Of a stretch of 64,000 nt of DNA, positions 36,799-45,177 are shown piece by piece (the stretch's first letter is position 1; every line of letters begins with the position of its first letter). The notes beneath the pieces are model-generated. The model was not told where the DNA came from and made no database searches. It saw nothing but the letters and a program-made list of their open reading frames with translations. The position numbers and the translations under genes are program-made. Source of the DNA: UTCHB3 sp008363265 (GTDB taxonomy: Bacteria > Bacteroidota > Ignavibacteria > Ignavibacteriales > Ignavibacteriaceae); contig BTUW01000009.1 of assembly GCA_045863055.1 (NCBI GenBank), positions 1-64,000 of the forward strand, written 5' to 3'.

Positions 36799-38190
36799 AT
36801 GAGAAAGACATTATTTTTATTTATCGCGTTCCTGGCTGTGGTCCCTTTCTTGAGGGCACAGACTGCGGGAACACCTGAGGTTGAAAACCTCAAGACCCTT
36901 TACAAAAGCCTCGAGTACAACACTCTGGCGTTTGATGATCTGAAACAAAAGTGGATGGTCGATGATCCTACATTTATCAGAGAGATATTCAACAGATTTG
37001 TTGTTAGAAATGCTCTCAGACTGGATGGAAGGATCCCGAAGGTTGATATTATCAAAGAGAAGGCAAAAGTGGTACAGGAGGGCGAAGTTACCATCGAAGT
37101 CAGGAAAAGATACTATGACGATGAACTCGAGTTCTTCGCTTTCTATCCTTCTGACGAGATAGGCAAGGAAAACCCTCAGGCACTCTTTGATCCGATCAAT
37201 GATGCTTTCCTTCTTAAGGAAATTATTGGTGACAAATCTTACGAAAAGATCAAAGAACTGACCTATTTCTACAAAGAAACTACAAAAGAACAGGCTTACA
37301 CCAAACTTGGTTACAACTTCGATGTTAACCTGAACCTCCTTCGTCCTGAAGTGATGTTCTGGGATGTAACCACCGAAGGCAGTAACAAGTACCTTCTTTC
37401 CATTTTTGGACAGTGGGGTAGTGATAAAGCCCTTTGGCCGGGATGGTACCTTAATGAGTACTTTGCGGGTGCCAGACTCACATACTTCAAAAGTCTAAGC
37501 AACGATCCTGACAAGTTCACATACAGACTTTCGATCGGTGGTGGTTTCCCCTCAAACAGACCATACAAAGACAAAATGACTGTTGACAGACTCTGGGTTA
37601 CCGGTATGGCAGTATATGCCAAGATCGAAGGTTATCCGTTCACTTTCATCGATTCCGATTTCATGAAAGACGTTCTCTTCTCAGTGGAAGGAAAGGCCAC
37701 AGTTGTAGACAATAAAAAGTCCGATTACGGCAAGTACACCACAGTTCAGGACTTCTATGCGAATAGAACTTTCCTTAACTGGGAGCTTCGCAAGAGAAAT
37801 CTCATGAATGTTTTTGATTTCGGTGAACTCGAGGTTGGACTGATCCTGTCTTCATCAGACATTTGGAAATACAGGCTAGATCCGGCCGTATCCGGCGTGG
37901 TTGACCTTGAAAAAGGCAAGAAAAGTTTCATGCAGAAATTCAATCACATAATCTCAGCTGAGGTTGGTGTTAGAAAATCAGCCGGACTCATCCAGCACTC
38001 GGTGAATATTGCAGCGGGTTATGCTTCTGATGGATACGGTTTTGTTGGTTTGAAGACTTTCGCGATGCTTAGCGGAAACTTCGGTTTCGATGCGAGCATT
38101 TTCAGTTCCTTCAGCGTGAACAGAACCAAATTCCCTTACAGATACGATACTTATATCGTATTTTCACCAATCCTGAGGATCAACTACTAA
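36799..38190 (+). CDS. Predicted outer-membrane protein B1 of the motor cluster
   Basis: About 463 residues. Signal peptide ending FLRAQ, a helical N-terminal domain (LYKSLEYNTLAFDDLKQKW, then RKRYYDDELEFF) and a strand-rich C-terminal part ending FSPILRINY, with an aromatic last residue. Paralogue of B2. The frame opens at an ATG at 36787; the ATG at 36799 follows GGA at better spacing and starts a typical signal peptide. Gene spacing to A1 is 24 bases. Unknown family; an outer-membrane or envelope barrel is inferred. Confidence 0.63.
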   Translation: MRKTLFLFIAFLAVVPFLRAQTAGTPEVENLKTLYKSLEYNTLAFDDLKQKWMVDDPTFIREIFNRFVVRNALRLDGRIPKVDIIKEKAKVVQEGEVTIEVRKRYYDDELEFFAFYPSDEIGKENPQALFDPINDAFLLKEIIGDKSYEKIKELTYFYKETTKEQAYTKLGYNFDVNLNLLRPEVMFWDVTTEGSNKYLLSIFGQWGSDKALWPGWYLNEYFAGARLTYFKSLSNDPDKFTYRLSIGGGFPSNRPYKDKMTVDRLWVTGMAVYAKIEGYPFTFIDSDFMKDVLFSVEGKATVVDNKKSDYGKYTTVQDFYANRTFLNWELRKRNLMNVFDFGELEVGLILSSSDIWKYRLDPAVSGVVDLEKGKKSFMQKFNHIISAEVGVRKSAGLIQHSVNIAAGYASDGYGFVGLKTFAMLSGNFGFDASIFSSFSVNRTKFPYRYDTYIVFSPILRINY

Positions 38191-38197
38191 TTTTCCG

Positions 38198-38222
38198 ACC
38201 CCGGTGCTTTGTGCGCCGGGGT
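38198..38222 (+). terminator. Hairpin between the two A-B gene pairs
   Basis: ACCCCGGTGC, loop TTTGT, GCGCCGGGGT, then AACTTTT. The stem is strong but the T-run short, so it probably tapers transcription of the second pair rather than stopping it. Confidence 0.6.
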
Positions 38223-38248
38223 AACTTTTCCACTTAAAGAAGAAGAAA

Positions 38249-39745
38249 ATGACGAGAATTACATTTACTGTATTGGTTCTCTTATCTTTTAATATCCTGG
38301 CGCAAACGACCGATGAAATGTACCGTGTAATCGAGCGCAAATTAATCGCTGACAGAACTTACCTCGACCTTTACGCGTATAGTTTTACTCCGGACGGCAC
38401 AATGGGTAACAACCTGCCCGCAATTCCGCTAACCGATGGCAGGGGAGCATTCCGTTTCAATACATCCGGAAATGTGAACTATGCCCTTGTATTCAAGAAT
38501 CCTGATCTTGAAAATGATTCCCTGACCCTGATCTATCTTCTTGAGATCGGAGCAGGCGGTGCAGCAGACAGTGCAAATATCTTCGGGAGTAATGTTGCCG
38601 GTGGTGCAGACTCAAACATGGTGGTAAGGTTTAAAGATTTCCAAGAGCTCTACTTCAAAGGAGATCCCGCCTACGCTCAATTGTTGGGATTTCTCAACCG
38701 TGAACTCTTGACCAATGATGCATCATCACTGTTAAGGATCGACAAAAAAGAAAAAGAGAAGATCACCAGAGGAATGTCATCAGATAACAACCTTGATTTT
38801 ATCTCCTATCAGATGACTAACAATCTTCACAAGTACCCCAAGAGTTCCACCCAAAAGACAACATCGGGGAGAGGCAGGGGAGGTCAGCAGACAACCCCGG
38901 TTGCATCGTCTTCCATGGCGATCGATGCCTCATTTTCCGCGATCAGCTTCTTTCACCCAGTTATGGATTATGGATTTGGCCTCGTCGGTGCCGAAGTAAA
39001 CACGAATACCCCGGTACTTAATCTTGCTTCCTGGAAAGGACAATCGGTTACCGGTGGTGTCAGGGCACTTTTCAGTATATCGGGCAATATAGCCAACCCG
39101 CTTACAGACATGTTGATCGATGCCAGACTCATGGGGCGCTTTCATGTGGACATGAACTCGTTCATCGGCAGTATCCCTTTCATAATGGGAGATCCCGTGA
39201 ACCTGAATGTTGGGAACGGTTTTATAGTTGAAGCGAAGACGACCGGTACGTTCAGTCTCCCTTTCTTCAACGTCTATTTTGCTTACGGTCCTGAAAACCT
39301 TGAAAACCCGTCGTATATGATCGGAAACAAGGCTTACTTCACATTCACTCAATGGGAATCCACGATGTCGTTCTTCTGGAACAATTCTGAAAAGAGACCC
39401 ATCAGATATAAGATGGATCTGGGAGTGGGTGGTTTTGATGTGATCGAGGCTGACTATAGCGCGCCAACTGTTGCCAGAAAAAAGATGAAGGATGTTATAC
39501 AGCCTGTTTTGGGCTTTTCAGTGAATTTTGTACCTAATGATATCGAGTTTCTTGGTATTGATGCCAGATTTTTTGATAATCATCTGTCCGCAAAGATATG
39601 GTTAAAACTGCTCGAACTCGAGGGTGGTCACAACTTCCGCGTTGAGATGACAAACATTTCAGCCGCGATGTTCAGAGAACCCGAGGTTTGGGAGAGCAAG
39701 AGTTCACAGTCATTCATTCAGCTGAGGTACAGATATGGTTTCTAA
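38249..39745 (+). CDS. Predicted outer-membrane protein A2, paralogue of A1
   Basis: 498 residues. Signal peptide (1-19, ending ILAQ), a periplasmic domain with ADSANIFGSNVAGG (106-119), a Gly/Arg/Gln linker (about 200-220) and a strand-rich second half ending LRYRYGF. Same layout, motifs and length as A1, though clearly diverged, so the duplication is old. Its last 11 bases overlap the start of B2, showing tight coupling. Function unknown. Confidence 0.65.
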   Translation: MTRITFTVLVLLSFNILAQTTDEMYRVIERKLIADRTYLDLYAYSFTPDGTMGNNLPAIPLTDGRGAFRFNTSGNVNYALVFKNPDLENDSLTLIYLLEIGAGGAADSANIFGSNVAGGADSNMVVRFKDFQELYFKGDPAYAQLLGFLNRELLTNDASSLLRIDKKEKEKITRGMSSDNNLDFISYQMTNNLHKYPKSSTQKTTSGRGRGGQQTTPVASSSMAIDASFSAISFFHPVMDYGFGLVGAEVNTNTPVLNLASWKGQSVTGGVRALFSISGNIANPLTDMLIDARLMGRFHVDMNSFIGSIPFIMGDPVNLNVGNGFIVEAKTTGTFSLPFFNVYFAYGPENLENPSYMIGNKAYFTFTQWESTMSFFWNNSEKRPIRYKMDLGVGGFDVIEADYSAPTVARKKMKDVIQPVLGFSVNFVPNDIEFLGIDARFFDNHLSAKIWLKLLELEGGHNFRVEMTNISAAMFREPEVWESKSSQSFIQLRYRYGF

Positions 39746-41144
39746 AATGAGATTTTGCCTGCTGCTCTTGTTCATCCTTCCGGGTTTCGCGGATACTCTC
39801 GCGCAGGATCAGGCTCCTGTTGATCCCAAGATGGACAAACTCAACAAGATATACAGGAATCTGGAGTATAACACATCCGCATTTGATGATCTCCGTGAGA
39901 AATGGATCGTGATCGATCCCGTTCTTGTAAGGGCAGTGTTCAATAAATTTCTTGTGAGCAACGCGCTGAGAATTGACGGGAAGAAACCGAAACTCGATTT
40001 CGTTAAGGAGAAAGTCCAGGATATCTACAAGGGTGAGGTTTTCATCGATCTCCGCAAGAGATATTACGATGATGAGATCGACCTTTTCAGATTCTACTCC
40101 GAAGACAAGATACTGAAAAATCCGGAGGCACTCGACTTCTTCTTCGATCCCGTTGAAGATTATGTCAGGATACAGGATATCGTTGGACAGGAGAATTACA
40201 ACCTTCTGAAGGCTCAACGATATGCGTTCAACGATGTCTCAAAAACATACTATGATGAAAAACTCGCGTACAAGTTCGACATCAACTTCAGTATGCTGGA
40301 TCCTTACCTGACGTTCTACAATTTCACAACGAACGACAAGAACAAATATCTTATTTCGGCGTTCGGAAGGTGGGGCTATGACAATATAGCAATACCCGGA
40401 TGGTTTTCACCCGCGCTAAATGCCGGTATCCGGGTTACCTACATCGACAGGATACTTAATAACAGGCCGAATGATGTCTTTACATTTGATGTTGGAATGG
40501 GTATTCCTGTTTCACAGCCATTTGTTGACAAACTTGTTCCTCACGGCAAACGTCACTTCATGACGGGTCAGAACATCTACATTAATCTTAAAGGCAACTT
40601 TCTTAGGTATGCCGGTGATTATTGGAAGGACTATGATATCCTCCTCGAGGGTTCATTCTCACTGAACACTTTCGAACCCGGACAGATCAAGCATGTGAGT
40701 GAACTCTCAAATATCAGTTCTGTGAGGAATTATTTCAACCTCGGAATCGAGAGACGTAACTTCGTCGACCTCGAGTCGTTTGGTTTCCTGGGTGCTGCCC
40801 TCGGCTTCGGATTGTATGATGTTCAGGATTACACTCTTGATCCGTCACAACCGGCCCTGATCGAGCTGCCGGCAGCCGGTGGCAAGTCGAAGTTCTTTGT
40901 TCAGGCACAGGGAATCATCTCGAAAGACGATGCTCTGTTCGCTTACACATTGGCACCCACCTTGTTCTTCAATACGGCTGAAACGAATCTCTATTATGGT
41001 TTCAACCTCTCATTTCTGATCAGTAATTCCTTCGGTTTCACATTTAAATTCTACAACGGAACCGCACTCGGAAGTGATCCTTTACCCGGATACAGAGGGG
41101 ATACTTATGTTGTCTTCTCACCGATCATCAGGATAAATTATTGA
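39735..41144 (+). CDS. Predicted outer-membrane protein B2, paralogue of B1
   Basis: 469 residues. Signal peptide (to about residue 23, TLAQ), N-terminal domain with NLEYNTSAFDDLREKW and RKRYYDDEIDLF as in B1, then strands ending FSPIIRINY. The ATG at 39735 lies 7 bases after GAGG and inside the A2 gene; a second ATG at 39747 is possible. Last gene of the cluster, followed by a terminator. B1 and B2 are conserved best in the N-terminal domain and at the extreme C-terminus. Function unknown. Confidence 0.63.
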   Translation: MVSKMRFCLLLLFILPGFADTLAQDQAPVDPKMDKLNKIYRNLEYNTSAFDDLREKWIVIDPVLVRAVFNKFLVSNALRIDGKKPKLDFVKEKVQDIYKGEVFIDLRKRYYDDEIDLFRFYSEDKILKNPEALDFFFDPVEDYVRIQDIVGQENYNLLKAQRYAFNDVSKTYYDEKLAYKFDINFSMLDPYLTFYNFTTNDKNKYLISAFGRWGYDNIAIPGWFSPALNAGIRVTYIDRILNNRPNDVFTFDVGMGIPVSQPFVDKLVPHGKRHFMTGQNIYINLKGNFLRYAGDYWKDYDILLEGSFSLNTFEPGQIKHVSELSNISSVRNYFNLGIERRNFVDLESFGFLGAALGFGLYDVQDYTLDPSQPALIELPAAGGKSKFFVQAQGIISKDDALFAYTLAPTLFFNTAETNLYYGFNLSFLISNSFGFTFKFYNGTALGSDPLPGYRGDTYVVFSPIIRINY

Positions 41145-41166
41145 TCTAATCCTTGTTTAAAAGCAG

Positions 41167-41196
41167 AAAGCCTCCCGTGAAGGAGGCTTTGCTGTT
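41167..41196. terminator. Rho-independent terminator after the motor cluster
   Basis: AAAGCCTCC, loop CGTGAA, GGAGGCTTT, then GCTGTTTT. The arms are flanked by A/T on both sides, so it may also end the minus-strand gene finishing at 41212. Confidence 0.82.
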
Positions 41197-41211
41197 TTAA
41201 AGTGTCATCAG

Positions 41212-42156
41212 CTAAAGATTGAAGGTCATGCCTTCCCGGGCAAGATAGACCTGCAGCGTACTCCCCGGATAATTGTCGTTCATATAGCGTAAGGAGAGGT
41301 CGAACAGGCTCATGATCTGAAAATCGTCGTTATCAGGTTCATGGTGGAATAGGATGAGCTTTTTTACACTGGCCTGTGTGGCGAGATCGATACCAACGAA
41401 AGCGGACGAATGTCCCCAGTCGACCCGTTGCATTTCCTGATCGAACGAATATTGGGCATCGAATATCAGCGTATCCGCGTCCTGGAAGAAATTGATGAAT
41501 TTCTGGAATTTCTGGGTTGTAAAGTTGTTGTATTCCGAGTCAGTGGCGAAAACGAACACTTTACCTTCGTGTTCAACCCTGTAACCGTATGATTTACCCG
41601 GGTGGTGCAGCTCGATATTCGAAATTTTTATCCCGTTGATTTCAATCGAAGTCTCGGGAGGAAAACTTTTAAATTCCTTCTGAGATGCCATGAAATTGAG
41701 GGACACGGGAAAAAACTTGAACTCCTGCTGCTCGCTTAAGCGCTGCTCGAAGTTACCGTGCGGACTGTAGAAATTGATCTTGTATTTGGGCATGTAACCT
41801 GGTTTGAAGAAGGGCCAGCCCTGTATATGATCCCAGTGAGTGTGACTTATGAAAACATGCATCTCGTTCAGGGGATCGTGCGACTGAAGCAGGTAATTAC
41901 CCAGCTCCCGGATCCCTGAACCCATGTCAAAAATAAGCCTTGTTTCACCTGCCACTACCTCGATGCATGTGGTATTGCCACCAAGCAGGCACCTTAAGGA
42001 ATCGTCGAGACCCTCCACGAAAGAATCCGCTTCGGAGTCCGAGTCAAATGTTTTACCGCTTGCCAGCTTGAGAACGTGCCGAAGCTTTTCACGGTACTGT
42101 GCTGTGGTCGGAGGTGTCGGGATCGAACCGCGCACACCCCATAGCCTGATCAACAT
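41212..42156 (-). CDS. MBL-fold metallohydrolase, cyclic-phosphodiesterase-like
   Basis: 314 residues. N-terminal LWGVRGSIPTP and GGNTTCIEV are typical of the MBL group near 3',5'-cyclic phosphodiesterases and RNase Z. Metal motif SHTHWDHIQGWPFF, then a later His (ELHHPGKSYGYRV), Asp in FATDSEYN and His in LFHHEPDNDD. Probably cytoplasmic, two zinc ions. An ATG at 42156 is preferred over a TTG 3 bases earlier. It is followed upstream by the NtrC-like regulator with a 79-base gap. Exact substrate unknown. Confidence 0.8.
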   Translation of the reverse strand: MLIRLWGVRGSIPTPPTTAQYREKLRHVLKLASGKTFDSDSEADSFVEGLDDSLRCLLGGNTTCIEVVAGETRLIFDMGSGIRELGNYLLQSHDPLNEMHVFISHTHWDHIQGWPFFKPGYMPKYKINFYSPHGNFEQRLSEQQEFKFFPVSLNFMASQKEFKSFPPETSIEINGIKISNIELHHPGKSYGYRVEHEGKVFVFATDSEYNNFTTQKFQKFINFFQDADTLIFDAQYSFDQEMQRVDWGHSSAFVGIDLATQASVKKLILFHHEPDNDDFQIMSLFDLSLRYMNDNYPGSTLQVYLAREGMTFNL

Positions 42157-42235
42157 CAATGCCTGAAGAATTAGTGATGGACAAAATTAATTAAAAATTA
42201 CTAAACAAAGTTTGATTTAAATTACAAAAAGTTTC

Positions 42236-43591
42236 TCAGACTTCAATATCCAATTCTTTAATTTTTCGGTATAAAGTTGAAAGACCGAGATTTAGAGCTT
42301 TCGCGACCTTGTCTTTGTCGTATTCGTGCTCTTCAAGCACCCTGACGATGATGTCCCGCTCGACCTTCCTCATGAAATCATCGAGTGAACCAAAGGGGGC
42401 GGATGACGTAAACTCCCGCTGTGCTTTTATCATATCGGGAAGATCGTTAACCGAAATATAATCTGTTTCAGCGAAAATCACTGCTCTTTCGATCACATTT
42501 TCAAGTTCTCTCACTTCACCTCTCCATTCATGATTCATCAGGGCCCTGATCGCCGAGTGGTCGAACCCCCTGATGCTTTTGTTCATCTGTTGGCGGTATA
42601 TATTAAGAAAATGTTCCGCGAGAAGTGGGATGTCATCTTTTCTTTCGCTGAGGGAGGGGAGTCGAATCTCAATCACATTCAGACGGTAATAGAGATCTTC
42701 GCGGAACTTGCTTTTATCGATCTCTTCGAGCAGGTTACGGTTGGTCGAAGCGATGAATCTAACATTGATCTTAACCGGGGAAGTGTGTCCCACGGGGATG
42801 AATTCCTTCTCCTGGAGCACTCGCAGAAGTTTCACCTGAAGGTTAAGCGGCATTTCGCTTACTTCATCAAGAAAGAGGGTCCCTTCATCCGCCGCCTTGA
42901 TAAAGCCTTCCTTGTCGTAGGTGGCCCCTGTGAATGAACCCTTTTTATGTCCAAAAAGCTCACTCTCGATCAAAGTTTCGGAAATGGCACCGCAGTTCAC
43001 GGCAATAAAAGGCTTGTGTTTTCTTTTGCTGTTGAAGTGGATCGCTTTCGCCACCAATTCCTTGCCTGTACCACTGTTGCCTGTGATAAGAACCGTTGAT
43101 TCAGTTTCGGAAACTGCCCGTATCATCCTGAAGATATTCTCCATCTTCTTGCTTTTGCCGATGATCTTCGAGAAATCGTATTGTCTGTGAAGTTCCTGCT
43201 TCAAGACCTGGTTCTCTGTGATGAGCTCTTTCATCTGGAAAACCCGCGAGACCTTTACGGTCAGTTCATCAAAATCGAGTGGTTTCAGGAGGTAGTCGCC
43301 GGCACCGGCCCTCAGTGCCCTGATGGCTGTTTCGAGTGAGCCGTAGGCAGTGATCATTATAACCGAGGTTCGAAGATCAAGTTTTACTATTTTTTCAAGC
43401 AGTTCGATGCCCTTCATCTCGGGCATTTCAATATCAGAAATAACAAGATCGTATTGTTCGTCCTGAACTTTTTGGTACGCGATAGCCCCGTTTTCTGCTA
43501 CATCGACAGTATATCCTTCCTTCTGAAGAATAAATGAGATCGACTCTCTTATTATATCTTCGTCATCAACAACGAGAATTTTTTTAGACAT
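42236..43591 (-). CDS. NtrC-family sigma54-dependent response regulator
   Basis: 451 residues: receiver (Asp53 in ISDIEMPEM), AAA+ domain (GNSGTGKE, LFLDEVSEMP) and a Fis-type helix-turn-helix (KVAKALNLGLSTLYRKIKEL). The sigma54-contact loop is GSFTGA where GAFTGA is usual; such Ser variants occur in natural regulators. It lies 17 bases after the gene for a cytosolic kinase, its likely partner. Targets are unknown. Confidence 0.92.
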   Translation of the reverse strand: MSKKILVVDDEDIIRESISFILQKEGYTVDVAENGAIAYQKVQDEQYDLVISDIEMPEMKGIELLEKIVKLDLRTSVIMITAYGSLETAIRALRAGAGDYLLKPLDFDELTVKVSRVFQMKELITENQVLKQELHRQYDFSKIIGKSKKMENIFRMIRAVSETESTVLITGNSGTGKELVAKAIHFNSKRKHKPFIAVNCGAISETLIESELFGHKKGSFTGATYDKEGFIKAADEGTLFLDEVSEMPLNLQVKLLRVLQEKEFIPVGHTSPVKINVRFIASTNRNLLEEIDKSKFREDLYYRLNVIEIRLPSLSERKDDIPLLAEHFLNIYRQQMNKSIRGFDHSAIRALMNHEWRGEVRELENVIERAVIFAETDYISVNDLPDMIKAQREFTSSAPFGSLDDFMRKVERDIIVRVLEEHEYDKDKVAKALNLGLSTLYRKIKELDIEV

Positions 43592-43608
43592 TTATGCTCC
43601 GCGTTTCC

Positions 43609-45018
43609 TTAATATATGGGATTAAGAGGAAGTGATATTTTGAAAGTTGTTCCTCTTCCCGGTTTACTGTCGATCTTGATATCCCCTTGAAAACTTTTTA
43701 CAATGCCATAGGATACCCAGAGGCCGAGGCCTGTCCCTTTACCGACTGCCTTGGTAGTGTAAAAAGGCTCAAAAATTTTGGCGTGCTTGTCCTGCGGTAT
43801 TCCCACTCCATTATCGGACAGTTCAACGATCAGGTAACTACCTTCCACATAGGTTTCGGCTGAAATTTCGCCCCGGTGGTCCGCATATTTTTCTTTCATC
43901 TCGAGAATCGCGTCAACAGAGTTTATCAGCATGTTCACAAAAACCTGCTGGATCTGGTCGGAAACGAGCGGTATCACATATCCTTCCATATGGTTGTATT
44001 TGAAGGCTATGTCTTTGGCCTTCTTGCCCACCATCACGATTTCGATCGCTTCCTTGAGTGCGAGCCCGATATCGGTGGATTTAAGTTCATAGTTGCTCGG
44101 ACGTGAGAAGTCGACAAGATCCCTGATGATCTTCGAGATGCGGGTGATCTGCTTCTTGATGAGTTCGAGTTTCTCTTTAATAAACTCGTCTTCAGTGGAT
44201 CGTTGAATTATCTGCGCAAGGGCGGATATGGAAGCGAGAGGATTACCCACTTCATGTGCCACACCGGCGGCAAGGGTGCCTATCGACTCCATTTTCTGAG
44301 TGTGTATCAACTGTTTTTCAAGGTTCCGTTTGTCGGCAAGATCACGGTGGATGCCGAAGTATCCGATCAGATTCCCCTCGCTATCGGTCATTGGGGTTAT
44401 CTGCAACTGCGAATAGAAAGTCTCACCGTTCTTTCTCTTGTTTTCCACTTCACCGATCCAGGTCAGACCTGAGGAGATGGTTTTCCACATGTTCTCCCAG
44501 TGTTTTTGCGAGTGCTTGCCACTTCCGAACACTTTTGGGTTCACCCCAATAAGTTCTTCCTGATCGAAACCGCTTTCTGCAGCAAAAGCAGGATTAACAT
44601 AGATCATCTTACCTGTCAGGTCAGTGATCTGGAGGGCGTTCATCGTATGATCGGCGATATATTTGAAACGCGTAAGATTAAGACGGTCTTTTTTCTGCTG
44701 AGTGATGTCTTTGATCTGAAGGAGAACCTTGTCTTTCTCAACACAATTAAAGAGTGCAGAGCATTCAAGTATCTCTGTTCCGGCGGCATTTTTCACCCGG
44801 CACTCAATTTCAGCCCTCATTTCTCCGGTATTACACCGTATGAGTGAGTGTTCCATTTGAAGGATCGACTCAGGGCTGAGAACCGTATCTATCTCATTGA
44901 GGAGGTCACGCTCGTAGCCAAGCCTGCCGTAAACACGCCTGTTGGCCTTGAGGATCATTCCCTCTTTATCGAGGAGGAAGTAAAAGTCGTCGAGAAGATC
45001 GAAAAGTGAAAAATCCAA
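43609..45018 (-). CDS. Cytosolic PAS-domain histidine kinase (NtrB-like)
   Basis: About 469 residues from a TTG at 45018. Two PAS domains (FDLLDDFYFLLDKEGMILKA; ADHTMNALQITDLTGKMIYV), HisKA with GVAHEVGNPLASISALAQI, and HATPase with NMLINSVDAI, DNGVGIP and GTGLGLWVS. No membrane helix, so it senses an internal signal. The frame stays open to an ATG at 45159, only 19 bases from the divergent glyS, but those extra 47 residues are unlike a PAS start and the DNA is AT-rich; the start is uncertain. Pair with the NtrC-like regulator. Confidence 0.85.
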   Translation of the reverse strand: MDFSLFDLLDDFYFLLDKEGMILKANRRVYGRLGYERDLLNEIDTVLSPESILQMEHSLIRCNTGEMRAEIECRVKNAAGTEILECSALFNCVEKDKVLLQIKDITQQKKDRLNLTRFKYIADHTMNALQITDLTGKMIYVNPAFAAESGFDQEELIGVNPKVFGSGKHSQKHWENMWKTISSGLTWIGEVENKRKNGETFYSQLQITPMTDSEGNLIGYFGIHRDLADKRNLEKQLIHTQKMESIGTLAAGVAHEVGNPLASISALAQIIQRSTEDEFIKEKLELIKKQITRISKIIRDLVDFSRPSNYELKSTDIGLALKEAIEIVMVGKKAKDIAFKYNHMEGYVIPLVSDQIQQVFVNMLINSVDAILEMKEKYADHRGEISAETYVEGSYLIVELSDNGVGIPQDKHAKIFEPFYTTKAVGKGTGLGLWVSYGIVKSFQGDIKIDSKPGRGTTFKISLPLNPIY

Positions 45019-45177
45019 AAAGGTACTTTTTTTATTAATTAAAAATTGTCGTGAAAACTTACAAAAATAAGAAAAATAAGGACTTAATCCGAACCGGAAC
45101 GGCAGCAACAACTCCTTAAGAATGGTTATATTTAAGGTCATGAATTTTAAAATTAACACTCCGGAGAAAATATTCTG

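Noticed and set aside
45019..45159. N-terminal extension of the PAS kinase
   Set aside because: AT-rich, no PAS-like residues, and only 19 bases from the divergent glyS start; probably promoter DNA.
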